A stretch of 64,000 bases of DNA from an uncultured Collinsella sp. (GTDB taxonomy: Bacteria; Actinomycetota; Coriobacteriia; Coriobacteriales; Coriobacteriaceae). Shown here one piece after another: positions 34,343 to 42,886 of this stretch. The stretch spans positions 1 through 64,000 of the forward strand of contig CAJKFS010000005.1 in assembly GCA_905199225.1 (NCBI GenBank), in the 5' to 3' direction. The position numbers and the translations under genes were made by a program. Each line of letters opens with the position of its first letter. Within the stretch, counting starts at the first letter, position 1. The notes beneath the pieces were generated by a model. It made no database searches and was not told where the DNA came from. It saw nothing but the letters and a program-made list of their open reading frames with translations.

Positions 34343-34771
34343 ATGAGCTGGACGTTCGTGGTGCTTGCGCTGGTGCTCTTTCTCTTTGCGATCTACATTG
34401 GCTTTTTGTGCGGCCAGTGGGCCTGCGAAAAGCGCGTGATCACCAAGCGCGACTACTGGATTGCCAACTTTGCAGGCGCGGCGGCAGTCGTCCTGCTGAC
34501 CTGGGTGTTCTCACTGTTCCCGCTGGTGCAGTTTGCGCCGATCGGCTGGCTCGGCGGCTTTATCGCCGGTCTTAAGATGAGCTTTGGCGAGTCCGTCGGT
34601 CCGTGGCGCAAGCACGACGAGGTCTTTAACGTCAACAAGGCTCACCGCGCCGCCGCCGACGCGGGCGACGCCGAGGAGCGTCGCCGTGCGCGTCGCAATG
34701 GTGCAGCCGACCGACAGCTCATCTCGGTCACCGATGACAGCAAGGGTGCTGGCAAGCACGCTAAGAAATAA
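34343..34771 (+). CDS. Small two-helix membrane protein of unknown function
   Basis: A 142-residue protein not recognised as a named family. Two hydrophobic segments (WTFVVLALVLFLFAIYIGFLCGQ is near residues 2-24 and AAAVVLLTWVFSLFPLVQF near 45-65) are followed by a cytoplasmic, Arg/Ala-rich C-terminus with helical character. The start at 34343 is preceded by GGGGAG that overlaps the previous stop region. It is tightly placed between the dehydrogenase and the HEAT-like gene, so these three are probably one operon. Confidence 0.75.
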   Translation: MSWTFVVLALVLFLFAIYIGFLCGQWACEKRVITKRDYWIANFAGAAAVVLLTWVFSLFPLVQFAPIGWLGGFIAGLKMSFGESVGPWRKHDEVFNVNKAHRAAADAGDAEERRRARRNGAADRQLISVTDDSKGAGKHAKK

Positions 34772-34783
34772 GAAGAGGTAACT

Positions 34784-35482
34784 ATGGCAGAAAACAAAGA
34801 CGAACAGCTTACCGACGAGGAGCTGGCACAGCTTCAGCTGGCAGAGGAGAACGAGAACGCCGTCGACCGCCTGGTCAAGGAGCTCGGCTGCCCCACGCGC
34901 CGCATCCGCCAGTTTGCCGCTCGTGTGCTGCACCTGCTTGCCGAGCGCGATCCGCAGCGCGTCGTGCCCTGCGTGCCCGCGCTGATCGAGGCGCTCGACC
35001 GCCCCGAGGCGCAGACCCGCTGGGAGGCCCTCGATGCCCTGACGGCGCTCGCTACCACCTGCCCCGAGCAGCTGGGCGATGCCTTTGAGGGCGCCGAGAC
35101 TGCACTGTTCGACGAGATCTCCTCCACGCTGCGCTATGCCGCCTTCCGCCTGCTGTGCGTGTGGGGTGCCACGAGCGTCGAGCGTTCGCGCGAGGCTTGG
35201 CCCATCCTGGACGAGGCCATCCAGTGCTACCACGGCGACCTTGAGTATCGCGACATGCTCGGTTGCCTGTACGAGTTTGGCCAGGGCGAGATTGACGCCG
35301 AGGTCGCCGAGAAGCTCGCGCTGCGCCTTAAGTTCGACGCCGAGAACGGCAAGGGCAGCTATCTCAAGGCCCGTTCGAGCGAGATTTGCGAAATGCTTGT
35401 TAAACGTTTTGGCCTGGATCTCTCCAAAAAGAAGAAGCGTGCTAGCGTTAAAAAATCTGACGACGCCGAAGACGAGGAGTAA
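34784..35482 (+). CDS. HEAT/ARM-like helical repeat protein
   Basis: A 232-residue protein made of repeating helix pairs such as TRRIRQFAARVLHLLAERDP and QTRWEALDALTALATTCPE, the pattern of HEAT or armadillo repeats used for protein contacts. The C-terminus is basic then acidic (KKKKRASVKKSDDAEDEE). There is no enzyme motif. GAAGAGG lies before the ATG. It begins 12 bases after the membrane-protein gene and ends six bases before the isocitrate dehydrogenase, indicating one transcript. Function unknown. Confidence 0.8.
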   Translation: MAENKDEQLTDEELAQLQLAEENENAVDRLVKELGCPTRRIRQFAARVLHLLAERDPQRVVPCVPALIEALDRPEAQTRWEALDALTALATTCPEQLGDAFEGAETALFDEISSTLRYAAFRLLCVWGATSVERSREAWPILDEAIQCYHGDLEYRDMLGCLYEFGQGEIDAEVAEKLALRLKFDAENGKGSYLKARSSEICEMLVKRFGLDLSKKKKRASVKKSDDAEDEE

Positions 35483-35488
35483 CAGATT

Positions 35489-36598
35489 ATGGCGCACGAT
35501 GTAGTCCTGATCCCCGGTGACGGTATCGGTCCCGAGATTACGCAGGCCATGCGCCGCGTGGTCGAGGCCACCGGTGTCAAGATCAACTGGAACGTCCAGG
35601 AGGCCGGTGCCGGCGTCATGGACGAGTTTGGCACGCCACTGCCCCAGCACGTGCTCGATGCGGTCGCCGAGACCAAGGTTGCCATCAAGGGCCCCATCAC
35701 CACGCCGGTCGGTACGGGTTTCCGCAGCGTCAACGTGGCCCTGCGCAAGCACTTCGACCTGTATGCCTGCGTGCGCCCCTGCCTGTCGCAGCCGGGCGAC
35801 GGCTCGCGCTTCCGCGACGTCGACCTGGTCATCGTGCGCGAGAACACCGAGGACCTCTACGCCGGCATCGAGTTCGATGAGGGCGCTGCCGAGGTCGAGG
35901 AGCTCTCGCAGCTCGTCGAGCGCTCGGGTCAGAAGACCTTCGCCGCAGATTCCGCCATCTCGATCAAGCCCATCTCCATCGCCAAGAGCCGCCGTATTGT
36001 GGAGTACGCCTTTGAGTATGCCCGCCGCTGCGGCCGCAAAAAAGTGACGGCCGTGCATAAGGCCAACATCATGAAGGCGACCGATGGCCTGTTCCTGCGC
36101 GTTGCGCGCGAGGTGGCCGCCAACTATCCCGATATCGAGTTCAACGACAAGATTGTCGATGCCACCTGCATGGGCCTGGTCCAGAACCCCAACGACTTCG
36201 ATGTCCTGGTGCTGCCCAACCTGTACGGTGACATCGTGAGCGACCTGTGCGCCGGCCTGGTGGGCGGCTTGGGTATGGCCCCCGGCTCCAACATCGGTGC
36301 CGACTGCGCCATCTTCGAGGCGACGCACGGCTCCGCGCCCGATATCGCTGGCCAGGATATCGCCAACCCCACGGCCGAGATCCTCTCTGCTGCGATGATG
36401 CTCGATCACCTGGGCGAGAACGATGCTGCCAATCGCATTCGTGCCGCCGTATCTGCCACGCTCGACGAGGGCGAGCAGGTTACCGGTGACGTGCGTCGTG
36501 CCCAGACCGGCTCCGTTGAGGGCGCTGTGGGCACGCAGGCCTTTGCCGATGCCGTTATCGCGCACCTGGCCCAAGGTATGCACGCTGCAAACGCCTAA
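35489..36598 (+). CDS. NAD-type isocitrate dehydrogenase (isocitrate/isopropylmalate family)
   Basis: A 369-residue oxidoreductase. It shows LIPGDGIGPEIT at the N-terminus, RSVNVALRKHFDLYACVRP (substrate Arg residues), VRENTEDLYAGIE, KANIMKATDGLF and NLYGDIVSDLCAGLVGGLGMAPG. The RENTEDLYAG stretch and short length favour NAD-dependent isocitrate dehydrogenase over 3-isopropylmalate dehydrogenase; no leu genes are nearby. It would make 2-oxoglutarate in a partial TCA route for amino-acid synthesis. AGGAG precedes the ATG, overlapping the previous gene's end. A terminator follows. Confidence 0.9.
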   Translation: MAHDVVLIPGDGIGPEITQAMRRVVEATGVKINWNVQEAGAGVMDEFGTPLPQHVLDAVAETKVAIKGPITTPVGTGFRSVNVALRKHFDLYACVRPCLSQPGDGSRFRDVDLVIVRENTEDLYAGIEFDEGAAEVEELSQLVERSGQKTFAADSAISIKPISIAKSRRIVEYAFEYARRCGRKKVTAVHKANIMKATDGLFLRVAREVAANYPDIEFNDKIVDATCMGLVQNPNDFDVLVLPNLYGDIVSDLCAGLVGGLGMAPGSNIGADCAIFEATHGSAPDIAGQDIANPTAEILSAAMMLDHLGENDAANRIRAAVSATLDEGEQVTGDVRRAQTGSVEGAVGTQAFADAVIAHLAQGMHAANA

Positions 36599-36633
36599 AT
36601 AGTACTTAAGTGTTTGCGTATAACCTAAGAATC

Positions 36634-36666
36634 AATACGCCCGGCGCCTCGTCGGGCGTATTCTAT
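36634..36666 (+). terminator. Terminator after isocitrate dehydrogenase
   Basis: Perfect ten-bp arms at 36634-36643 and 36653-36662 with a GCGCCTCGT loop and a short T-rich end. Confidence 0.7.
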
Positions 36667-36700
36667 TGAGGACTATGTTTCCTAACAAGGAGTAACTGAT

Positions 36701-37789
36701 ATGGGTCTGATTCAAAAGAAGGACGAGAAGGACGAGGTTGACGGCATCCAGATCATCGAGCGCGGCGAAGGCCCCGACGGTGACGAGGACGAGAAGATCG
36801 ACCTGGTCGCCGGCACGTCTGCCGAACATATCGCCGCTGGCACGACCGCCGAGGAGGAGGACGCCCGCCTGGAGGCAAAGATCGCCGCGGACGCCGCCGA
36901 CGAGAACCTCATGCCCGACCCACAGGACGAGGACGACGCCGATACCGACGAGGACGACCACGCCTCCAAGCACAAGAAGACGATGGTCGCCGCCTTCGTA
37001 GTCGCCGTCGTGATCGCTGCCGTGGTTGGCTTCTTTATCGGCAATGGCGGTTTTGGCGGCAAGGGCGTTGGCTCGGCGACCCTCACCGAGGACCAGCTCG
37101 ATTCGACCGTGGCGAGCTACAGCTACAACGGCAAGAAGAGCGACATCACCGCGCGCGAGGCCATCGAGAGCCAGTACAGCCTCGACACCGTCAAGGATGA
37201 CGACGGCAACTATACCGCCCCGTCTGCTGACGTTATCCTGTCCTACGTGCGCAACCAGATTCTGCTCGACGCTGCCGAGGACGAGGGCATCACGGTCTCT
37301 TCCAAGGAGATGAAGCAGTACGCCGAGGATTCCATCGGCACCTCCGATTACAAGACCATGGCCACGCAGTATGGCGTGTCCAAGGACCAGGCCAAGCAGA
37401 TCGTCCGTCAGTCCGCGACGCTGCAGAAGCTCTACAAGAAGAAGGTGGGCGATAGCTCCGCAAGCATGCCGACCGCCCCGACCGAGCCTGCTGACGGCAA
37501 CGAGGAGACCGCGAGCAAGGACTACGCCGACTACATCATCAACCTTGCCGGCGACGAGTGGGATAGCTCGAAGGGTACCTGGAAGGACGAGAACGGCACC
37601 TACGCTAAGGCCTTTGCCGACGATGCCTTTACGGCCGATAGCGCCACCTATAAGCAGGCCATGACCGCCTACTACACTGCTTACCAGCAGTACTCTTCGC
37701 AGGCTTCGAGCGCCAGCTCCAAGTGGACCGAGTATGCTAACGGCCTCTACGCCAAGGCCAACATCAGCATCTACGGCCTGTTTGCGTAA
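36701..37789 (+). CDS. Membrane-anchored protein with SurA/trigger-factor-like helical domain
   Basis: A 362-residue protein. Residues 1-90 are very acidic and likely disordered. One membrane helix follows (TMVAAFVVAVVIAAVVGFFIGN, about residues 93-115). The outside part, with ADVILSYVRNQILLDAAEDEGITVSSKEMKQYAED and a QYGVSKDQAKQIV helix, resembles the helical chaperone domain of SurA/PrsA-type proteins, but no parvulin domain is seen. It may assist folding of exported proteins; this is a structural guess. AAGGAG precedes the ATG. It stands alone between two terminators. Confidence 0.78.
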   Translation: MGLIQKKDEKDEVDGIQIIERGEGPDGDEDEKIDLVAGTSAEHIAAGTTAEEEDARLEAKIAADAADENLMPDPQDEDDADTDEDDHASKHKKTMVAAFVVAVVIAAVVGFFIGNGGFGGKGVGSATLTEDQLDSTVASYSYNGKKSDITAREAIESQYSLDTVKDDDGNYTAPSADVILSYVRNQILLDAAEDEGITVSSKEMKQYAEDSIGTSDYKTMATQYGVSKDQAKQIVRQSATLQKLYKKKVGDSSASMPTAPTEPADGNEETASKDYADYIINLAGDEWDSSKGTWKDENGTYAKAFADDAFTADSATYKQAMTAYYTAYQQYSSQASSASSKWTEYANGLYAKANISIYGLFA

Positions 37790-37831
37790 AGAGTCGCACG
37801 GCTCATCGAGCATCTAGCCGATAGACAGCAG

Positions 37832-37870
37832 AAAGTCCGCCAGTACGGAAGTCGTTCTGGCGGACTTTTT
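37832..37870 (+). terminator. Terminator after the SurA-like gene
   Basis: Perfect 12-bp arms at 37832-37843 and 37857-37868 followed by five T residues. Confidence 0.9.
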
Positions 37871-37903
37871 GCGTTGAGGGCGTGATTGGCGGCTTAATTA
37901 TGG

Positions 37904-38143
37904 CTATTCATCTTTAAGTCCAAAAAGGTTATCGGCTTCATCGTCAGGCATATATTCCAGTACATCGCCCGGTTGGCAGTCGAGTGCCCGGCATATCGCG
38001 TCAAGAGTTGAAAAACGTATGGCAGAAACCTTGCCCGTCTTAATGCGTGACATATTGACCTGGGAGATGCCCACGCGTCCCGCAAGCTCTTTGGATGAGA
38101 TCTTGCGTTCGGCGAGCATGCGGTCAAGCCGCAGAATAATCAT
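37904..38143 (-). CDS. Cro/C1-type HTH regulator
   Basis: A 79-residue single-domain XRE-family DNA-binding protein: LDRMLAERKISSKELAGRVGISQVNMSRIKTGKVSAIRFSTLD, with the second helix-turn-helix helix around NMSRIKTG. The acidic tail is short. It starts ten bases downstream of the DUF2975 membrane protein on the same strand. This HTH/DUF2975 pairing is common in Firmicutes and Actinobacteria, and the regulator probably controls its own operon. The start ATG has GGGGAATC upstream. Confidence 0.9.
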   Translation of the reverse strand: MIILRLDRMLAERKISSKELAGRVGISQVNMSRIKTGKVSAIRFSTLDAICRALDCQPGDVLEYMPDDEADNLFGLKDE

Positions 38144-38152
38144 GGATTCCCC

Positions 38153-38791
38153 CTAGAGCAACTCGTCATCTTGTTTTTGCAGGATATACCCGTAGCGGAA
38201 GATGCTGGCAATCAGGCAAATAATCAGGCCCGCAAAGAGCATGGAGGGCTCGAATAACTGGCCGGCGAACGCATCCGTAAAGCTGCCGCCAAATCCTGAG
38301 AGTATCATTCCCGTGATTACGGCACCAAGAAGCCTCACGGCAACGCCGCCGATAAGGAATAAATGTCCTACTCGACGAAGTGTCTGGTTACATTCAAGGT
38401 CAAAGGGCCTGCCTTCCTTTTCAATGTTTAAGAAAAGCCTGCGCACGCTTAGCGCGATGGTAAGCGCGAGGCATGTCATCAAGAGGCTCCCTATGGCAGT
38501 GTGACCATCGTGTGCGACGAGCATAAGTGGGGTCTGCGCATCGGTACCGACGATAGCCAGGCACGGCCCTTCGCCGCCTTGAAGTTCTACGGATTGGAGA
38601 CACGACCCTTGGGAGAGGCTAGGCAATACGAGTAGAAGGTCAATCGCAATGACTGCGAGAAGTCCCAGAGCGAGCGCCACGGTGGTGCAGATTGTGGCCC
38701 ATTTGCAGATGCGAGTGAGCTTCCTCAGATCGGCTATTGCCTGTTCACGGTCGATGGCTTCATTCGATTTGGATACGTTCCAGCGGATCAT
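38153..38791 (-). CDS. DUF2975-like four-helix membrane protein
   Basis: A 212-residue membrane protein. Four hydrophobic segments are visible: ATICTTVALALGLLAVIAID, AIGSLLMTCLALTIALSV, HLFLIGGVAVRLLGAVIT and MLFAGLIICLIASIFRYGYILQ. The motif FRYGYILQ.QDDELL at the C-terminus is typical of the DUF2975 family, whose function is unknown. The start at 38791 is chosen for GGAGGAG just upstream. It forms an operon with the small HTH gene that follows. Confidence 0.82.
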   Translation of the reverse strand: MIRWNVSKSNEAIDREQAIADLRKLTRICKWATICTTVALALGLLAVIAIDLLLVLPSLSQGSCLQSVELQGGEGPCLAIVGTDAQTPLMLVAHDGHTAIGSLLMTCLALTIALSVRRLFLNIEKEGRPFDLECNQTLRRVGHLFLIGGVAVRLLGAVITGMILSGFGGSFTDAFAGQLFEPSMLFAGLIICLIASIFRYGYILQKQDDELL

Positions 38792-39494
38792 AGCTCCTCC
38801 AACCAATGTCTTGGATGATACTTGTATCTCATATCATATTTAATGATAAACGATAAACAATTACAGATTAGAGTAAGTAATGTTTGTGAGACGAATAGCG
38901 AGAGCTATGGCTCATTTTGGGTGTCGGAGTTTGGCGCGCGGGGGATGAGGACAAATGTCAAAACTTCCCTTGATCGCGCAAGCGCTCCATTGTGTTTCCC
39001 TAATTCATCTGGGAAAACGACTGCAAACGATTGCAAGTAACCGGTGAACGGTCGAAAACTACCGTTCACCGATAATCTCAAAACTGGTTCTAACTGGTAT
39101 TAAGTCAAAAAGACCAATTCACATATCTTCACAATGACCTGCAATTTTTCTACACGCTATTTTTAGCCGCCCTGCGTTGTTTAGACACAGGAAAAGATCC
39201 GATCTTTTGCCAAAGCATTTCGGAACGGTTTCAAAACCGCAGGTAGAAGTGTTAACGACCGGTAAACGGTCGATTTATCACCGTGAGCGGTGCAAAAACG
39301 TTTTACCGTATGAATCAACGAAAGCGACCTCTTCTGGGGTGATATAGTGACAACAACACGTCACGTGGTTACTACCAGTTTAGAAACCACTGGTCTTCAA
39401 AGTACGCTTTCTAAGAAGCTTTAAGGGCGAGCGCCCGCTGGCTTCCGAAAATCATCGGACTCAGATCGTACACACCTTCGGAAGGGAAATTTGA
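38792..39494. promoter_or_regulatory. Control region of the amino-sugar PTS operon
   Basis: A 703-base, AT-richer region without a gene. It holds a palindrome TGCAAACGATTGCA (39022-39035) that fits the catabolite-response consensus TGNAANCGNTTNCA. A perfect inverted pair CGGTGAACGGT/ACCGTTCACCG lies at 39042-39052 and 39061-39071, with a related site at 39259-39271. AAAAACGTTTT is at 39294-39304, and the GntR-type site TGGTTACTACCAG at 39366-39378. GGAAGGG precedes the first gene. Confidence 0.6.
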
Positions 39495-39938
39495 ATGGTT
39501 GGCTTTATTCTTACCGGTCATGGACAGTTCGCACCCGGCCTCGCAAGCGCTATCGCTATGGTTGCTGGCGACCAGCCCGCTTTTACCGTCGTTCCTTTTG
39601 AGGGCGACCAGGCTGCTTCCTACGGTGAGGATCTCCGCGCCGCTATTACCGCCATGCGCGAGGAGTGCGATGGCGTGCTCGTCTTTACCGACCTGCTTGG
39701 TGGCACCCCGTTCAACCAGGCGATGATGATTGCCCAGGATGTCGACAACGTCGAGGTTCTGACCGGCACCAACCTTCCCATGGTTATTGAGCTTCTGTTC
39801 CTCCGCGGCAACGCCACGCTCGCCGAGCTTGGCGAGCAGGCCGTGACCGTTGGCCAGACGGGCATCACCGCCCAGACGGTCGCATCCGTTGCCGGCTCCG
39901 ACGAAGAGGATATCTTCGGCGACGAGGACGGCATCTAA
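39495..39938 (+). CDS. PTS mannose/fructose/sorbose-family IIA
   Basis: A 147-residue cytoplasmic phosphocarrier. The N-terminal VGFILTGHGQFAPGLASA has the phosphorylated His of the mannose-family IIA domain (GHG). VLVFTDLLGGTPFNQA is the second family signature. It accepts phosphate from HPr for the IIB protein two genes on. An acidic C-terminus (DEEDIFGDEDGI) ends it. Its TAA overlaps the yajC start by one base (TAATG), so translation is coupled. Confidence 0.95.
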   Translation: MVGFILTGHGQFAPGLASAIAMVAGDQPAFTVVPFEGDQAASYGEDLRAAITAMREECDGVLVFTDLLGGTPFNQAMMIAQDVDNVEVLTGTNLPMVIELLFLRGNATLAELGEQAVTVGQTGITAQTVASVAGSDEEDIFGDEDGI

Positions 39939-40219
39939 TGGCCGATTTCGGAGCCAACGTCCTGAGCTCCTCGGTCGCCCTTTTAGGCCTGCTTGTCATC
40001 ATGGGCTTGATTTACACCATCTGGTCGCAAATCAACATGAAGAAGAAGCAGAAGTACTTCAAGGAGCTGCACACCGAGCTCAAGCCGGGTCAAGAGGTTC
40101 TTTTCGCCGGCGGTATCTACGGAACCGTCAAAGGCATCGAAGGCGAGAAGGTCCAGATCAAAGTCCGATCCGGAGCCGTCGTAGATGTTTCGCGTTACGC
40201 GATTCAGGAGATCAAGTAA
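39938..40219 (+). CDS. yajC: YajC-like protein inside the PTS operon
   Basis: A 93-residue protein with a single N-terminal membrane helix (VALLGLLVIMGLIYTIW). A cytoplasmic domain follows with KKKQKYFKELHTELKPGQEVLFAGGIYGTVKGIEGEKVQIKV, matching the YajC pattern of a basic stretch, LKxGxxV, GGIxGxV and a terminal AIQEI. Classical YajC associates with SecDF, but YajC-like genes also occur inside mannose-family PTS operons for glycosaminoglycan sugars in streptococci. Its role there is not known to me. It lies between IIA and IIB. Confidence 0.88.
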   Translation: MADFGANVLSSSVALLGLLVIMGLIYTIWSQINMKKKQKYFKELHTELKPGQEVLFAGGIYGTVKGIEGEKVQIKVRSGAVVDVSRYAIQEIK

Positions 40220-40255
40220 CTGTCGTCAGCAAATAACGAAAGGAAGCTGATCAAC

Positions 40256-40738
40256 ATGGCAGAACCCAACATTCTTCTTACCCGCATCGATAACCGACTG
40301 GTTCATGGTCAGGTTGCCACCCAGTGGAACTCCACCCTGGGCTCCAACCTCATCCTCGTCGCCAACGACGACGTGGCGTCCAACACCATGCGCCAGAACC
40401 TCATGAAGATGGCCGCTCCCGCCGGCGTCGCTACGCGTTTCTTCTCTCTGCAGAAGACCATCGACGTCATTGGCAAGGCGAGCCCGCGCCAGAAGATCTT
40501 CATCGTGGCCGAAACACCGGAAGACGTGCTTACGCTCGTCAAGGGCGGTGTGCCTATAAAGAAGGTAAACATCGGCAACATGCACATGTCGGAAGGAAAG
40601 CGCCAAGTCGCCACCTCCGTCGCAGTTAACGACGAGGATGTCGCTGCGTTTAAAGAGCTGCAGGAATTGGGGGTGGAGTTGGAGATCAGGCGCGTTCCGA
40701 GCACGCCTGTTGAGGACACGAGCAAGCTCTTCTCGTAA
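40256..40738 (+). CDS. PTS mannose/sorbose-family IIB
   Basis: A 160-residue cytoplasmic phosphotransferase component. LLTRIDNRLVHGQVATQW carries the active His of this IIB family. KGGVPIKKVNIGNMH and the C-terminal ELGVELEIRRVPS are also conserved. It receives phosphate from IIA and gives it to the sugar at IIC/IID. GAAAGGAAG lies upstream of the ATG. A diverged paralogue without the active His lies at 49980. Confidence 0.95.
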   Translation: MAEPNILLTRIDNRLVHGQVATQWNSTLGSNLILVANDDVASNTMRQNLMKMAAPAGVATRFFSLQKTIDVIGKASPRQKIFIVAETPEDVLTLVKGGVPIKKVNIGNMHMSEGKRQVATSVAVNDEDVAAFKELQELGVELEIRRVPSTPVEDTSKLFS

Positions 40739-40828
40739 TCCTCGTGATCCACGTTGTCAGGAGTGAAACCCTGACGTTCTGTACGTGAAATCCAAAGTGC
40801 GTACATACATTTTGAAAGGAGGAGCAAG

Positions 40829-41629
40829 ATGGAATACTCGATCATCCAGATCGCTCTGGTCTTCGTCGTCACGTTCATCGCGGCAATCGACCAGTTTGAC
40901 TTCCTCGAGTCTCTCTATCAGCCCATCGTCACCGGCGCCGTCATCGGTCTTATCCTTGGCGACCTCAACACCGGTCTTCTCGTGGGTGGTACCTATCAGC
41001 TCATGACGATCGGCAACATGCCGATCGGAGGCGCTCAGCCGCCTAACGCCGTCATCGGCGGCATCATGGCAGCCATTCTCGCTATCGCCACGGGCCTCGA
41101 GCCCAACGCGGCAGTCGGTCTCGCCATTCCGTTCGCTCTGCTTGGCCAGCTCGGCGTTACCCTGGTCTTCACGCTTATGTCCCCGCTTATGTCCACGGCC
41201 GATAACATGGCTCACAACGCGGACACCAAGGGCATCGAGCGCCTGAACTACTTCGCCATGGCTCTGCTCGGCCTGATCTTCGCTGTCGTCGTCACCCTGT
41301 TCTTCATCGCTGGCGCTACCATTGGTCAGACCATCGCTTCCGCCATCCCGACTTGGCTGCAGACCGGTCTGTCCGCTGCAGGCGGCATGATGCGCTTCGT
41401 CGGCTTCGCCGTCCTGCTCAAGGTTATGATGAACCGCGATATGTGGGGCTTCTTCCTCATGGGCTTTGGCCTCGCGCTCATCACCGTTGCCAACGATTCG
41501 CTGGCAACCCCTGCTCTGCTCATCCTCGCTCTCATCGGCTTCGGCATCGCTTTCTGGGACTTCCAGCAGCAGACCGAGCTGAAGGGTGCAGCTGTTTCTG
41601 ACGGAGGTGACTTCGAAGATGGCATCTAA
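40829..41629 (+). CDS. PTS mannose/sorbose-family IIC
   Basis: A 266-residue membrane subunit. Conserved regions are VTGAVIGLILGDLNTGLLVGGTYQLMTIGNMPIGGAQPPNAVIGG near the N-terminus, the classic IIC signature, and several following hydrophobic helices. With IID it forms the translocation channel. AAAGGAGG precedes the ATG. The last 11 bases overlap the IID start, giving coupled translation. The inferred substrate is N-acetylgalactosamine, from the catabolic genes downstream. Confidence 0.94.
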   Translation: MEYSIIQIALVFVVTFIAAIDQFDFLESLYQPIVTGAVIGLILGDLNTGLLVGGTYQLMTIGNMPIGGAQPPNAVIGGIMAAILAIATGLEPNAAVGLAIPFALLGQLGVTLVFTLMSPLMSTADNMAHNADTKGIERLNYFAMALLGLIFAVVVTLFFIAGATIGQTIASAIPTWLQTGLSAAGGMMRFVGFAVLLKVMMNRDMWGFFLMGFGLALITVANDSLATPALLILALIGFGIAFWDFQQQTELKGAAVSDGGDFEDGI

Positions 41630-42701
41630 TGAGTATGTGATCCCGGAGCACTACGAGGATCTCACTCCTGCTCCGCAGCTCGACCAGAAGACCCTCAACA
41701 AGATGGCTTGGCGCTCCTGCTTCCTGCAGGCATCGTTCAACTACGAGCGCATGCAGGCCGCTGGCTGGCTCTACTCCATCATCCCCGGTCTGGAGAAGAT
41801 CCACACCAACAAGAACGACCTCGCGGCTTCCATGAGCCACAACCTGGAGTTCTTCAACACCCACCCGTTCCTTGTCACCTTTGTTATGGGCATCGTGCTT
41901 TCGCTCGAGCAGAACAAGGTTGACATCCCCACGATCCGCGCCGTCCGCGTCGCCGCAATGGGCCCGCTCGGTGGTATCGGTGACGCCCTGTTCTGGCTGA
42001 CGCTCGTGCCTATCACGGCCGGCATCACCTCCAACATGGCCATCAACGGCAACGCCGCTGCACCGATCATCTTCCTGGTGATCTTCAACGTCGTCCAGTT
42101 CGCTCTGCGCTTCTGGCTCATGAACTGGTCCTACAAGCTTGGCACCAGCGCTATTGACGCTCTGACCGCCAACATGCAGGCCTTCACGCGTGCCGCTTCC
42201 ATCATGGGCGTCTTCGTCGTCGGTTGCCTGGTCGTCACCATGGGTGGCACCCAGATCAACCTCCAGATCCCCAACGGCACCACCCGTGGTCTCTCCGCTA
42301 CTACCGTGATCGTCTCCGAGAAGGAGGCCGAGAACTTCACCGGTATGGAGGGCATCGATACCGAGACCGCTGAGGCCGGTACCATCGCCATGACCGATAA
42401 GGACGGCAACGCCCTTACCGCTTCCGATGCCGACGGCAACGCTGTCGAGTGCGGCGTCACCGATCTGGGTAACGGCATGGAGTCCGTGACCTACGGCACC
42501 GTTACCGAGGATCCGGTCAACTTCTCTGTTGCCGACACCCTCAACACCATCGTCCCGAAGCTCGTCCCGCTTATGCTTACGCTGCTGCTTTACTACATGT
42601 TCGCTAAGCACAGCTGGACCCCGACCAAGGGCATTCTCCTGCTCTTCGTCCTTGGCATCCTGGGCGCTGGCCCGCTTGGTCTCTGGCCGAGCATCTGGTA
42701 A
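41619..42701 (+). CDS. PTS mannose/sorbose-family IID with a large insert
   Basis: A 360-residue membrane subunit. SCFLQASFNYERMQAAGWLYSIIPGL and AAMGPLGGIGDALFWLTLVPI are IID hallmarks, and the C-terminus ends in hydrophobic helices (LVPLMLTLLLYYMFAKHSWTP). Family members are usually 260-300 residues. Here about 85 extra residues, near positions 215-305, form a polar segment (containing EKEAENFTGMEGIDTETAEA) between conserved membrane parts. The ATG at 41619 lies inside the end of IIC. A terminator with a GAAA tetraloop follows. Confidence 0.92.
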   Translation: MASNEYVIPEHYEDLTPAPQLDQKTLNKMAWRSCFLQASFNYERMQAAGWLYSIIPGLEKIHTNKNDLAASMSHNLEFFNTHPFLVTFVMGIVLSLEQNKVDIPTIRAVRVAAMGPLGGIGDALFWLTLVPITAGITSNMAINGNAAAPIIFLVIFNVVQFALRFWLMNWSYKLGTSAIDALTANMQAFTRAASIMGVFVVGCLVVTMGGTQINLQIPNGTTRGLSATTVIVSEKEAENFTGMEGIDTETAEAGTIAMTDKDGNALTASDADGNAVECGVTDLGNGMESVTYGTVTEDPVNFSVADTLNTIVPKLVPLMLTLLLYYMFAKHSWTPTKGILLLFVLGILGAGPLGLWPSIW

Positions 42702-42767
42702 GGCTCTAGCTTGAGGGGTGTGTCCCTACGCGGCTCACACCCCGACCCCTTAAGCCATGTGTATGTT

Positions 42768-42801
42768 AAAAGCCGCGTGCTCGAAAGAGCGCGCGGCTTT
42801 T
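42768..42801 (+). terminator. Terminator of the amino-sugar PTS operon
   Basis: Arms 42768-42782 and 42787-42801 form a 15-bp stem with one mismatch and a GAAA loop, followed by a T-rich stretch. Confidence 0.85.
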
Positions 42802-42886
42802 GTTTTCTTAATGATTCGGGTGTGGCAGACAGATAATGCATAACACCCTAGGTAGTTAGCCGAATTCGAGCAAAAGGGAGGATAGG

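Noticed and set aside
38822..39040. A 72-codon reading frame in the amino-sugar control region
   Set aside because: It covers operator-like sites, lacks a ribosome-binding site and looks like no protein.
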